Source: Enterococcus faecalis_A (lineage in GTDB: Bacteria; Bacillota; Bacilli; Lactobacillales; Enterococcaceae). From it: a stretch of DNA of 64,000 nt. The notes beneath the pieces are model-generated. The model did no database searches. It worked only from the letters and a program-made list of their open reading frames with translations, and was not told the origin of the DNA. The number at the start of each line of letters is the position of its first letter. Position 1 is the first letter of the stretch. Shown here in pieces: positions 9,219-18,295 of the stretch. A program made the translations under genes and the position numbers. The stretch lies in contig JBPDWA010000003.1 of assembly GCA_051295955.1 (NCBI GenBank), forward strand, positions 124,001 to 188,000. The letters run 5' to 3'.

Positions 9219-9635
9219 ATGATTATCTTTAAATTAACCAAACAACTGCCGCTAGTCGATCTGCTAGCGCTTTATAATAGTGTTGGCTGGACGAACTATA
9301 CCCAAGAAGCTACTCAATTACAATTAGCGCTGGAGCAATCACTGACGGTAATTAGTGCTTGGCAAAATCACCAATTAATTGGCTTAATCCGTGCAGTGGG
9401 TGATGGCATTTCTATTTTATATATTCAGGATCTTTTAGTACATCCCGCATATCAAAGACAGGGGATTGGCAGAAACTTAATGGATGCTTTACTAGCTCGG
9501 TTTCCGAGGGTTCGGCAAAAGGTCCTATTAACAGAAGAAGCACCGGATATTCGAACCTTTTATGAACAAATTGGCTTTTCTTCCTGTGATCAAGGAGAAT
9601 TAGTCGCTTTTTATTTTGAAAAAAGCGATTGTTAA
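9219..9635 (+). CDS. GNAT-family N-acetyltransferase
   Basis: 138 aa. Acetyl-CoA-binding motif A is clear (LLVHPAYQRQGIGRNLMDAL, with the Q/RxxGxG loop as RQGIGR), and the C-terminal F-YEQIGF motif is typical of small GNAT enzymes. The substrate is unknown; such proteins modify small molecules, antibiotics or protein N-termini. The start has AAAGGAG upstream. It is followed directly by a decayed lyase gene, so the locus has lost function nearby. Confidence 0.85.
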   Translation: MIIFKLTKQLPLVDLLALYNSVGWTNYTQEATQLQLALEQSLTVISAWQNHQLIGLIRAVGDGISILYIQDLLVHPAYQRQGIGRNLMDALLARFPRVRQKVLLTEEAPDIRTFYEQIGFSSCDQGELVAFYFEKSDC

Positions 9636-9667
9636 TGCTTGTTTTTAGGATTAGTAACAAAACTATC

Positions 9668-10430
9668 ATGAAAAAGAAGATGAAAAAAGAGCCCTTTAAA
9701 GGCTATTTACCATATGGCTCGACTGCCTTTACGCATGATAAATCGTTGAATATTGAGCGTCTAGTTCAACATATTGAGTATTTAGCAGAAAATGGGATTC
9801 AAGCAGTTTTAATTGCTGGCTCTACAGGTGAGCAACATTTATTAACAGAAAAAAATCAGCATGGTTGAACAGTTACCAAATTTAAACGTCAAAGAAGATT
9901 ATGAAATTAGTTTTGGACTTTCAGCTATTAGATAAAAGGGTGGAGAACTTCTTGCTAAAAAATTAATGAAGCTCTAAGTAGCAGTTCGGTCCTTTTAGGC
10001 TTTCCACTTTATCTTTTACCAACACAAGATGAAGCATTTACTTACGCTTTCACATTAATGAAACATGAACAAAAGCCAACTATCCTATATAACAATCCAC
10101 AACGAACAGCTTTTAAATTGATGGTAGAATCTTATTTAATCTTAATGAAAGTTAAACAAGTCATCGGCAGTAAAGAAGCTGGTAACTCGGAAGGCATCAA
10201 AAAGATGATTCAGCACACAAGCCAACCCTTGAAGATTTTTGCCGATGGAGAAAAAGACTTGCAAAAGAAAATTGAGCTGGGATTTAACGGTCTTTCTTCC
10301 AGAGGCGGTCATTTTTATCCGGAAGCAATCAGTCAGCAGTTTTAAGAGTTAATGGAAGAAAATGAGCTGTTAAGGGATAATCAGCTAGCTGCAAAAATTG
10401 TTGCTATTTTTGAAGGTAGTTATTTGCCTT
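9668..10430 (+). pseudogene. Decayed dihydrodipicolinate synthase/N-acetylneuraminate lyase-family gene
   Basis: Pieces of one TIM-barrel aldolase lie in order but in different frames. At 9668-9868 is the N-terminus (GYLPYGSTAFT..., then AGSTGEQHLLT). From 9862, MVEQLPNLNVKEDYEISFGLSAI is in another frame. At 9970-10345 the core includes GFPLYLLPTQDEAF, TILYNNPQRTAF and VIGSKEAGN, which contains the expected Schiff-base Lys. An in-frame TAA at 10343 is then followed by ELMEENELLRDNQLAAKIVAIFEG. At least two frameshifts plus a stop make it non-functional. The parent substrate cannot be told. Confidence 0.85.
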
Positions 10431-10538
10431 ATTTTTTAATAAGGAACTATTACTCAAGAAAAAAGCGACTTTGGTATTTGTCGCAGTTCGTTAGGAAACT
10501 TCGCTTTCTACCGTAGAAAGACTGTATTCATTGAAAAA

Positions 10539-10584
10539 AAGACAAGGAACTACTACCTGTTATTAGTTGCTTGCCTTTTTTATT
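10539..10584. terminator. Bidirectional terminator
   Basis: AAGACAAGGAACTA / TAGTTGCTTGCCTT (12 of 14 paired) is flanked by A-rich and T-rich runs. It lies between the plus-strand pseudogene and the minus-strand exporter operon and probably ends the latter. Confidence 0.75.
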
Positions 10585-10591
10585 TTTGGTT

Positions 10592-11815
10592 TTATTCGTA
10601 GCGTAATGCTTCAATCGGATCGAGTTTGGCTGCTTTTCTAGCAGGATAAACACCGAAGGAAATCCCGATCGCACTGGAGAAGACTAAGACAGCAATAATT
10701 GAACCTAGGGTAAATTTAGCGGTAATATCTAAAACGCCCGCGACTGTTACAGCTAAGACGGCGCCTAATGTTAAGCCGATCAGACCGCCGATCAAACAAA
10801 GAATCACTGATTCTGTTAAAAACTGGAATAAGATATTGTTATTCGTAGCTCCTAATGCTTTGCGGGTACCAATTTCACGAGTTCGTTCAGTAACTGATAC
10901 AAGCATGATGTTCATCACGCCAATGCCACCTACTAGTAAGGCAATCGCAGCTACCGCCGCGATAAAGTTAATAATTAAACTTAACACATTATTTACTTGA
11001 TCTAAAGCTTGTAAAAAGTTAGTAGCCGTATAAATATTTTTACCAGGTACGTTATGGCGTGTCGCTAACTGATTGACGATCTGTTTTGAAGTAGCATCAA
11101 TATCATCTTTAGATCGAGCCATCACATTTAGACTGGTAATTTTGGTGACCTCAGGATCAAGGCTGGCTGCTGTAGTGATAGGCAAAGCAATGTAGCCCAT
11201 CATTTCATCTTCGCTAAAAGAGCCGACCATTTTTTCTAATGTGCTTTTGGATACGCCGATAATTCTTACACTTACTTGACCTTTTTGGCCGTGCAAATTC
11301 ATTTTTTCGCCAACAACATTTTCACGTCCATTAAAAAATGACCTGGCTGTATCAGCACTGATTACAGCGACTTTACTGGCTTCAGTAATTTCAGTTGTAG
11401 TAAAGTAGCGACCGTAGATAATTTCTTTGTCCATCATTTGATTAGTGTATTGTAAATCAGAGGTTCCGGTAGCTACTATCGTAGTTTTAGTTTTTCCTTC
11501 TGAGGAGCCGACTGTTTGAATCGTTACATTAGGTGAAATCCGGTTAATAGTAGGGATGCTTTCTTTTAATGCTTTTATATCTTTAATTGTAATTTTTTGA
11601 GTGTCTGTTGCATCTCGGCTAGTAGAAACTGAAATTGTCGAAGAGCCTAAATCACTAAAAGTCCCAGTAATTTGCGTGATTGCTCCATTGCCAACTGCTA
11701 AAATAGCGATAACTGCTGCAATACCAATAATAATTCCTAGTATAGTCAAAAAGGATCGCATTTTGTTGGCGAAGATACTAGCAAGTGCTATTTTAAAACT
11801 TTCTAAAAAACCCAT
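10592..11815 (-). CDS. MacB/YknZ-type ABC transporter permease
   Basis: 407 aa. An N-terminal membrane helix (SILTILGIIIGIAAVIAI region) is followed by a large extracellular MacB-PCD domain (about residues 45-270) and three C-terminal helices of an FtsX domain ending ARKAAKLDPIEALRYE, the family's typical tail. It is the last gene of the adaptor-ATPase-permease set, 14 bp after the ATPase gene. Such pumps export or sense peptides and antibiotics; Bacillus YknWXYZ protects against the SdpC toxin. The substrate here is unknown. Confidence 0.9.
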   Translation of the reverse strand: MGFLESFKIALASIFANKMRSFLTILGIIIGIAAVIAILAVGNGAITQITGTFSDLGSSTISVSTSRDATDTQKITIKDIKALKESIPTINRISPNVTIQTVGSSEGKTKTTIVATGTSDLQYTNQMMDKEIIYGRYFTTTEITEASKVAVISADTARSFFNGRENVVGEKMNLHGQKGQVSVRIIGVSKSTLEKMVGSFSEDEMMGYIALPITTAASLDPEVTKITSLNVMARSKDDIDATSKQIVNQLATRHNVPGKNIYTATNFLQALDQVNNVLSLIINFIAAVAAIALLVGGIGVMNIMLVSVTERTREIGTRKALGATNNNILFQFLTESVILCLIGGLIGLTLGAVLAVTVAGVLDITAKFTLGSIIAVLVFSSAIGISFGVYPARKAAKLDPIEALRYE

Positions 11816-11829
11816 ATTTTTGCTCCTTT

Positions 11830-12522
11830 CTACAATGTTTTTCGGTCTGAAACAGGCTGATCATCAATGATTTGCCCATCGCGGAAGGAGATAATTCGCT
11901 TCGTATATTGAGCAACGTTAGGCTCGTGTGTAACCATAACTACAGTGGTGCCTGCGTCGTTTAATTCTTGAAAGATTTTCATTATTTCCAGCGTTGTTTT
12001 TGAATCCAAATTACCAGTCGGTTCATCAGCCATCAAAACAACGGGTCGATTAACAATCGCACGGGCAATTGCTACTCGTTGTTTTTGGCCACCTGAAATT
12101 GCGTTTGGCCGATGAGAGACTCGATCAGCTAAACCAACTTTTTCAAGGGCTTCAAGCGCACGTTTTCGCCGTTCTTTCAAAGGTACACCGCCATAAACCA
12201 TCGGCAATCCGACATTATCCAAAAGCGTCATGCGCGGCATTAAATTAAAGGATTGAAAGACAAAGCCGATTTCACGATTTCGGACATGGGCACTTTCGTT
12301 ATCGGTAAGATTAGTAACATCTTGTCCGTTTAAGTGGTACATACCACCATCAAAGCGATCCAATAAACCTAAGATATTCATCATCGTTGATTTCCCGGAA
12401 CCGCTGGGTCCCATAATAGAAGTGAATTCTCCTTTTGCAATGTGCAAAGAGACATGTTTTAAGGCTATTAATTCTTCGCCGCTTGTTTGGTAGATTTTCA
12501 CTACCTCTTTTAAATCAATCAT
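11830..12522 (-). CDS. MacB/LolD-type ABC transporter ATPase
   Basis: 230 aa. Walker A is GPSGSGKST, the Q-loop FVFQSFNLMPRMT, the signature ISGGQKQRVAIARAI and Walker B VVLMADEPTGNLDS, followed by the H-loop MVTHEP. It is in the MacB/LolD/FtsE group, which works mechanically with FtsX-type permeases. It sits between the adaptor and permease genes with gaps of 11 and 14 bp, so the three are co-translated. Confidence 0.94.
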   Translation of the reverse strand: MIDLKEVVKIYQTSGEELIALKHVSLHIAKGEFTSIMGPSGSGKSTMMNILGLLDRFDGGMYHLNGQDVTNLTDNESAHVRNREIGFVFQSFNLMPRMTLLDNVGLPMVYGGVPLKERRKRALEALEKVGLADRVSHRPNAISGGQKQRVAIARAIVNRPVVLMADEPTGNLDSKTTLEIMKIFQELNDAGTTVVMVTHEPNVAQYTKRIISFRDGQIIDDQPVSDRKTL

Positions 12523-12533
12523 TTTTTCACCTT

Positions 12534-13394
12534 CTAATCCTTAGTTACTTTGACGTTATTTTTAATATCAAAGTTTGGTGATAAAACTACGGTTTCGCCG
12601 GCTTTTAATCCACTTTTTACTTCAACTAATTTGTCGGACTGGATACCAATTTTAAGTTTCGTTTCATGGGCTTTTCCGTCCTTAACTACATAGACAAGCG
12701 GTTGATTGTTCGCAGTATACGTTAATGCTTCCAAAGGTAGTGCAACAGCATCTTTAACGGTATTTGTTGTAATGTCAACATCAACGTCAAAGCCCGCATA
12801 AAGCGTTGTGGGTACTTGATCGAATGTAACTACTGCTCCTAAGCTAGCACTTGTGCCAGTTGCGCTTTGACTTGTAGTGGCAACCGGGTCTTTTTCAGAG
12901 ACTTTTCCGCTATATGTTTGATCATTAGCTGAAATTTCCGCTTTTTGATTCACCGCAACGGCAGCAGCTTCTGAGTTAGCTAGCTTCAATTGGACTTTAA
13001 GTGGTGATAAATCGGCAATATGAATGGCTGCTTTGCCAGCTTGGGCGTTGTTGTCTACCTGACCGGTTTTAATATTCACTTCAGTAATTGTGCCTTTGGT
13101 ACCGGCAGTCAATTGTACGCCACTATCATAAGTTGCTAAGACTTGTCCTTCTTCAACTTTATCGCCAACTGCTACCTTCACATCTGACACTGTGCCAGTG
13201 CCCATTAAAGACTGTTCATCTGAAGGGATTAACGTGCCGGTAGTGGCTGCTTTTTCGATGATGGTTTCTGTTTTGACTTCGCCTGTTCGCACTCTAACAC
13301 CTTGATTTTTTTGCTTGTTGTTTTGATAGATTATAAAAATTATCACCAAAAGTATAATAGCGAGGACTGCGCCAATAATCGTTTTCTTTTTCAT
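12534..13394 (-). CDS. HlyD/RND-type adaptor subunit of ABC exporter
   Basis: 286 aa from the ATG at 13394; a TTG nine bases upstream would add MDC. An N-terminal membrane anchor (IIGAVLAIILLVIIFIIY) is followed by a lipoyl/barrel-sandwich half (GTVSDVKVAVGDKVEEGQVLATYDSG), a beta-barrel domain and a C-terminal VVLSPNFDIKNN segment. It equals the YknX/MacA position, linking the permease to the cell envelope. It is shorter than MacA because the coiled-coil hairpin is nearly absent. First gene of the operon. Confidence 0.9.
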   Translation of the reverse strand: MKKKTIIGAVLAIILLVIIFIIYQNNKQKNQGVRVRTGEVKTETIIEKAATTGTLIPSDEQSLMGTGTVSDVKVAVGDKVEEGQVLATYDSGVQLTAGTKGTITEVNIKTGQVDNNAQAGKAAIHIADLSPLKVQLKLANSEAAAVAVNQKAEISANDQTYSGKVSEKDPVATTSQSATGTSASLGAVVTFDQVPTTLYAGFDVDVDITTNTVKDAVALPLEALTYTANNQPLVYVVKDGKAHETKLKIGIQSDKLVEVKSGLKAGETVVLSPNFDIKNNVKVTKD

Positions 13395-13420
13395 ACAATC
13401 CAACTTTCTTTTTTTATTTG

Positions 13421-13433
13421 TGACAATGTGTCA
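13421..13433. promoter_or_regulatory. Palindrome in the exporter promoter region
   Basis: TGACA-ATG-TGTCA is a perfect 5-bp inverted repeat about 27 bp upstream of the adaptor start, within the likely minus-strand promoter or 5' UTR. It could be an operator for an unlinked regulator. The regulator is not in the window. Confidence 0.35.
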
Positions 13434-13601
13434 TACATATAGTCTACTATTGTTACATGAAAATGTCTAATTTTTTTCGAAAAATTTATTTATTTTATAA
13501 AAAAACTATATTGCCATTCCATAAACAAAAAAATTCAAAATAAAAAAGTAAAAAGGGGAAATAAAGCGTATAATTAGTTTGAGAAGTTAGGAGGAAGTTG
13601 A

Positions 13602-14336
13602 ATGAGACCTTACGTATTTGCGATTAGTGATATTCATGGACGTTTTGATTTAATGCAAGCATTGCTTTGCGATTTCGATGCAAAACTACATCAACTGGTT
13701 CTGATTGGCGATTTATTGGATCGCGGGCTACAGTCTAAAGAAGCATTATTGTTAGGAAAACAACTAGTCGAGAAGTATCAAGCCGTTTACTTACGTGGAA
13801 ATCACGAGGAGTATTTCCTGCAATTTTTGCAGCGGCCGGAAGAGTGGTTTTCAGCTTACGTGGCAAATGGAGGCAAAGAAACGTTGAACAGTCTTTTACA
13901 CTCAGGCGCAACGGAAGAATATTCTCCGACTGAGCTGGCGGTGATGATCGGTAGTCGCTATAGTGAACTAGTTGCCTTTTTAAAGGAACGGCCCTTTTAT
14001 TATGAGTGGCAACACTATTTGTTTGTTCATGCCGGCGTTGATTTGACCAAGTCTAATTGGAAAGATACAGCACCTAAAGATTTTATTTGGATCAGAGAGC
14101 CGTTTCATCAGGGCGTGAATCGCACCGGAAAGACGATTGTCTTTGGTCATACTATTACGCCGATGCTGCATGGTGATATGACAACCACCGATCTTTGGCA
14201 ATCAGATAACAAAATTGGGATTGATGGCGGTGCTGTTTTTGGTGGTTCGGTCCACGGTGTGATCTTCAACGACAAAGGCATCGTTCAAGATATTGAATAC
14301 CAAGATCGAAAAGGGCCTTGTCAACCGGATTTTTGA
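13602..14336 (+). CDS. PPP-family metallophosphatase (serine/threonine phosphatase-like)
   Basis: 244 aa. All metal-binding blocks of the PPP family are present: SDIHGRFD (D10, H12), LIGDLLDRG, YLRGNHEEY, FVHAGV and VFGHTI. Related bacterial enzymes (PrpA, ApaH-like) remove phosphate from proteins or cleave dinucleoside polyphosphates; which applies here cannot be read from sequence. The start has TTAGGAGGAAG upstream, and TATAAT at about 13570 serves as the -10. It is divergent from the exporter operon. Confidence 0.88.
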   Translation: MRPYVFAISDIHGRFDLMQALLCDFDAKLHQLVLIGDLLDRGLQSKEALLLGKQLVEKYQAVYLRGNHEEYFLQFLQRPEEWFSAYVANGGKETLNSLLHSGATEEYSPTELAVMIGSRYSELVAFLKERPFYYEWQHYLFVHAGVDLTKSNWKDTAPKDFIWIREPFHQGVNRTGKTIVFGHTITPMLHGDMTTTDLWQSDNKIGIDGGAVFGGSVHGVIFNDKGIVQDIEYQDRKGPCQPDF

Positions 14337-14435
14337 TCACTCTTCTAGCTTTTTGTTCAAATACTAAGGAGGTTACCTTTCATTCTTAAAGTATGCTAAA
14401 ATAAAATAGTATGTTTAAGAAAAGAGGTATCAATC

Positions 14436-16628
14436 ATGGCAGAAGCTTATAATAGAGCGGTAGTTGCTTTGTTGCAAAAAGAGTTGACAGGCTACCGTTT
14501 ACCACAAATCATCACTGTATTAACGTTATTAAATGAAGGGAATACTGTACCTTTTATCGCTCGTTATCGAAAAGAAATGACAGGGAGTTTAGATGAGGTA
14601 CAAATTCGGGAAATCGAAGAGCGTTATCATTATTTGCAAAACTTGGAAAAGCGCAAAGAAGAAGTGCTTCGCTTAATTAAAGAGCAAGGCAAATTAACGT
14701 CTGAATTACGTAAAGCGATTGAAACAGCTGTAAAAATGCAACAAGTGGAAGACCTTTATCGTCCGTACAAACAAAAACGGCGCACCAAAGCAACGATTGC
14801 TAAGGAAAAAGGCCTGGAACCTTTAGCTGACTGGTTGTTATCCTTACCGGAATCAGCTGATGTTGAAGCTGAAGCTGCAACTTTCGTTGATCCGGAAAAA
14901 GAAGTTGTTTCTTGGGAGATGGCTCTCCAAGGAGCCCACGAAATCATCGCTGAACGCGTCAGCGACGAGCCAAAATACCGTACGTGGCTTCGTGATTACG
15001 TCAAAAAACACGCCCAGTATGTCAGTACAGTTAAAAATCAAGCACAAGATGAAAAAGGCACATATGAAATGTACTATGATTTTGCTGAACCTGTTAGTAA
15101 AATGGTGCCTCACCGCGTGTTAGCGACCAACCGTGGTGAAAAAGAAGACATTTTGAAAGTTCAATTAATGGTCGAAGAAGGGCCTATTCATAATTTCTTT
15201 GCGCATCAGCTATTAGGCAGGAAAGCTGCCTCTCCTGCAGCTGCTTATGTAGAAGCCGCTTTTTTAGATAGCTACAAACGTTTTATCGCACCAGCAATTG
15301 AACGGGAAATTCGTAATGAATTAACGGAGCAAGCTGATGAACAAGCAATCGCAATTTTTGGCGAAAATTTACGTAACTTATTGTTACAACCGCCGTTAAA
15401 AGGGAAAGTGGTTTTAGGATTTGACCCGGCTTATCGCACCGGCTGCAAACTCGCAGTGGTAGATGCTACTGGAAAAGTATTAGCTATTCAAGTGATTTAT
15501 CCTCACAAACCAGCCTCAGCAGAGAAAAGAGCAGCTGCTGGGCCAGCTATTTTAAAAATAATTGAAGACTATCAGGTGGAGATGATCGCGATTGGTAATG
15601 GAACTGCTAGTCGTGAATCAGAGCTTTTTGTAGCAGAACAATTGAAACAAATCAAGCGGTCTGTTTTTTATGTAATTGTTAATGAAGCCGGAGCTTCTGT
15701 CTACTCCGCCAGTGAGATTGCTAGGAAGGAATTTCCTGATTTACAAGTTGAAGAAAGAAGTGCGGTAAGTATTGCTCGACGTTTACAGGATCCCTTGGCG
15801 GAATTAGTTAAAATTGATCCTAAAGCAGTCGGTGTTGGGCAGTACCAACATGATGTTTCACAAAAGCGCCTAGCCGAACAACTGGATTTTGTTGTTGAAA
15901 CAGCAGTTAACCAAGTGGGTGTAAATGTCAATACTGCAAGTGCGCAATTACTTCAACATATCTCTGGCTTAAACAAAACAACGGCTCAAAATATCGTGAA
16001 ATATCGGGATGAAAATGGCGCTTTCATGGTACGTAATCAAGTAAAAAAAGTTCCGCGCTTAGGACCAAAAGCCTTTGAACAAGCCATTGGCTTCTTGCGC
16101 ATTCCTGACGGGGAAAATATTTTAGACAATACAGGAATTCATCCGGAAAGCTATCCAGCTGCACAAAGCATCTTAGCCAAAGCTGGCATCGATTTGACAG
16201 AACTAGGCTCTGAAACGGCGATTGCTAAATTAAAACAATTATCGTTGCCAGCTTTAGCAGCGGAATTATCAGTTGGTATCGAAACATTACAAGATGTTGT
16301 CGAGAGTCTAATTCGTCCAGGTAGAGATATGCGTGATGAAATGACAGCACCGTTACTTCGAACCGATGTCTTAACTATGGAAGATCTCCAAGCCGGGATG
16401 GAATTACAAGGAACAGTACGCAATGTGATTGATTTTGGCGCTTTTGTGGATATTGGTGTGAAACAAGATGGCTTAGTGCATATATCTAAGCTAAGTTCAA
16501 AATTTGTTAAGCACCCAACTGATATTGTAGCAGTCGGAGATGTAGTCACAGTTTGGGTAGAAGCTGTTGATCTAGCTAAAGGGCGCATTAGTTTAACGAT
16601 GCTTGCTCAGGCTGAAAGGAAAGACTGA
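14436..16628 (+). CDS. tex: Tex-family RNA-binding transcription accessory protein
   Basis: 730 aa, family length. The order is an N-terminal helical Tex domain (NEGNTVPFIARYRKEMTGSLDE), a YqgF-like RNase H fold (LGFDPAYRTGCKLAVVDATGKVL), helix-hairpin-helix repeats (VGVNVNTASAQLLQHISGL...VKKVPRLGPKAFEQAIGFLRI) and a C-terminal S1 RNA-binding domain (GMELQGTVRNVIDFGAFVDIGVKQDGLVHIS). It is a nucleic-acid-binding factor of broad regulatory effect. AAAGAGG precedes the ATG. The next gene starts one base after its stop, so the two are coupled. Confidence 0.95.
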   Translation: MAEAYNRAVVALLQKELTGYRLPQIITVLTLLNEGNTVPFIARYRKEMTGSLDEVQIREIEERYHYLQNLEKRKEEVLRLIKEQGKLTSELRKAIETAVKMQQVEDLYRPYKQKRRTKATIAKEKGLEPLADWLLSLPESADVEAEAATFVDPEKEVVSWEMALQGAHEIIAERVSDEPKYRTWLRDYVKKHAQYVSTVKNQAQDEKGTYEMYYDFAEPVSKMVPHRVLATNRGEKEDILKVQLMVEEGPIHNFFAHQLLGRKAASPAAAYVEAAFLDSYKRFIAPAIEREIRNELTEQADEQAIAIFGENLRNLLLQPPLKGKVVLGFDPAYRTGCKLAVVDATGKVLAIQVIYPHKPASAEKRAAAGPAILKIIEDYQVEMIAIGNGTASRESELFVAEQLKQIKRSVFYVIVNEAGASVYSASEIARKEFPDLQVEERSAVSIARRLQDPLAELVKIDPKAVGVGQYQHDVSQKRLAEQLDFVVETAVNQVGVNVNTASAQLLQHISGLNKTTAQNIVKYRDENGAFMVRNQVKKVPRLGPKAFEQAIGFLRIPDGENILDNTGIHPESYPAAQSILAKAGIDLTELGSETAIAKLKQLSLPALAAELSVGIETLQDVVESLIRPGRDMRDEMTAPLLRTDVLTMEDLQAGMELQGTVRNVIDFGAFVDIGVKQDGLVHISKLSSKFVKHPTDIVAVGDVVTVWVEAVDLAKGRISLTMLAQAERKD

Positions 16629-16629
16629 G

Positions 16630-17106
16630 ATGCAGGCAGCACTTCCCGAAAGTTCACTAACTGATGAAGAACTACAAGCATTAGTTGAGGCTATTTCTTG
16701 GCAATTTTTTCAACAGCCTTTTCGTCATCAAGCGCGGTTTAATCATCGGTTAAAGACAACGGGTGGACGGTATCACTTAGCTTCTCATAACTTAGATTTC
16801 AATCCTCAAATCGTCTTGCAATATGGGAGCGGGGAATTGGAAAAAGTAATCAAACACGAGTTATGCCATTACCATTTGCACCTCGCTGGCCAAGGATACC
16901 GCCATAGGGATCGTGATTTTAAAGAGCTATTGATGCAAACTGGCGGCAGTCGTTACGTACAGCCGCTGACACAAGTGCAAGCACAGTATTATTACCAATG
17001 CCAAGCCTGCCAGGCTGTCATCATTAGAAAGCGTCGGTTAAATACAACCCGTTATGTTTGTGGCAAATGTGGCGGTTCTTTACAAGCGACATCGTTCACT
17101 AACTGA
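16630..17106 (+). CDS. SprT-like zinc metalloprotease-fold protein
   Basis: 158 aa. The SprT-like HExxH motif is HELCH at residues 76-80, with the typical Q-F.HEARFN-like N-terminal block (HQARFNHRLKTTGGRY). The C-terminal zinc ribbon has CxxC pairs (CQAC, CGKC). It matches the Firmicutes YdcK/SprT-like family downstream of tex, whose physiological role is unclear. Start: an ORF from TTG 16603 overlaps tex, but the ATG at 16630 has GAAAGGA nine bases upstream and fits the family N-terminus. Confidence 0.9.
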   Translation: MQAALPESSLTDEELQALVEAISWQFFQQPFRHQARFNHRLKTTGGRYHLASHNLDFNPQIVLQYGSGELEKVIKHELCHYHLHLAGQGYRHRDRDFKELLMQTGGSRYVQPLTQVQAQYYYQCQACQAVIIRKRRLNTTRYVCGKCGGSLQATSFTN

Positions 17107-17183
17107 TAGTCAATCAATGATGAGCGTGAGCTTTTTCAAAGTGAATTCCTCGTAGCTGAATTTTCCAGTATTAAATGAAAAGG

Positions 17184-17225
17184 GCGCTTGTTTTGGGATT
17201 GACAGCTAAAACAAGTGTTTTTTTT
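17184..17225 (+). terminator. Terminator after the SprT-like gene
   Basis: GCGCTTGTTTT / AAAACAAGTGT stem followed directly by a run of nine to ten T. Confidence 0.75.
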
Positions 17226-17318
17226 ACAAGATGGGTTGTTATAAGAGCTGGCAGCTGCAAGTTCATTTATATCCGGAAATTCATTTATTTAGTTGCAGTT
17301 TTAAAGTATTTTCTCAGC

Positions 17319-17347
17319 TTGACAAATAGGTCTAGTTATTTTACGAT
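17319..17347 (+). promoter_or_regulatory. Promoter of tRNA-Leu
   Basis: TTGACA, a 17-bp spacer, then TACGAT. It predicts a start about 5 nt upstream of the mature tRNA, typical of single-tRNA units. Confidence 0.8.
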
Positions 17348-17359
17348 AAGAAAGTATAG

Positions 17360-17443
17360 GCGGTCATGGCGGAATGGCAGACGCGCTGTCTTGAGGGGGC
17401 AGTGGGAGTAACTCCCGTGGAAGTTCGAGTCTTCTTGGCCGCA
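17360..17443 (+). tRNA. tRNA-Leu (anticodon GAG)
   Basis: An 84-nt class II tRNA. The acceptor stem is GCGGTCA / TGGCCGC with A as discriminator. The anticodon stem CTGTC / GGCAG has the loop TTGAGGG, giving anticodon GAG (codons CUC/CUU). A long variable arm (GGGAG..CTCCC) and a T loop TTCGAGT support Leu. The 3' CCA is not encoded. It has its own promoter. Confidence 0.95.
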
Positions 17444-17637
17444 TTTTATTTTTTATAGAAGCGAATGAAATTCAGTAGCTGATAGTCGATACAGTATACT
17501 TTTAAGAAAATTTGTTATGAAAAAGTCCAATTTTGTATTGAAGGGATCTTCCCCTTAAGCGCCAAAAAATTATGGTGAACTTTTATCACCCAGTAGATTA
17601 TGAGACGCAAGCAAGTTTTTTTGCTCAGTAACATACG

Positions 17638-17681
17638 AAAAAACCAGTAAAGAAGTTTACCCGCTTCTTTGCTGGTTTTTC
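17638..17681. terminator. Strong hairpin terminator, orphan
   Basis: AAAAACCAGTAAAGAAG / CTTCTTTGCTGGTTTTT, one mismatch over about 17 bp, with A- and T-runs on both sides. No intact gene ends here on either strand; it may end the tRNA transcript or be left from a lost gene. Confidence 0.7.
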
Positions 17682-18250
17682 TGTAGGTGTTCGCTTGGAA
17701 ATTGGCTCCCAACACCAGCCGATAAGCAAATTCACGGAAGGGTTTGGGACAGAAATTTGGCACCCCTGATTCAAAAAGCTCTAAAAATAATCAGCCTCCC
17801 AATAAAGTAAAGGCAACGACTACTGTATCAAACTATCGAGTTTGGTAGAATGCGATCACGCAAAAAAAGTTGACGATCCAGACGCTCGGATAAGCAAAAT
17901 TAAAATGTTGACCGTAAGCATCCACCTTCATTATAGCTTTGTTGCTGCTTTGCTCTCTTTGCTGAAAAGATAGAATGTAATCATAAACCGTTTTGATGAT
18001 AATTAACAATCTGCAGCAGTATTTTGAAAATATTTTTGCAGATAGAATTTGAAAGTTCCGGTAATATCTTACAGCGTAGCACGGAAAATTAAAACTCTAA
18101 ACAAAAGTTAATCATTGGATTTAATAACAGAAATTTAACGGACTCTGTTCCTGCCAACTGTTGCGAAATTATTTGAATCAAGCTTGATTTTTGATAACTG
18201 ATATCTCTAATATTACAGTTGTTACAGCGTATTATTTCTTTTTTTTAGCA
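17682..18250. other. Intergenic region upstream of the GH13 gene
   Basis: About 570 bp with no supported gene. The first 80 bp contain GGGTTTGGGACAGAAATTT, a phrase that could be a decayed remnant. Near 18258 TATAAT can serve as the -10 of the GH13 gene. I found no good cre site. Confidence 0.4.
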
Positions 18251-18295
18251 AACTCTGATTATAATAAAGAAGAAGTTAGAAGAGAGGGTGAGTCT

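Noticed and set aside
17515..17763. 82-codon minus-strand ORF
   Set aside because: It runs through a strong bidirectional terminator hairpin (17638-17681) and has no ribosome binding site.
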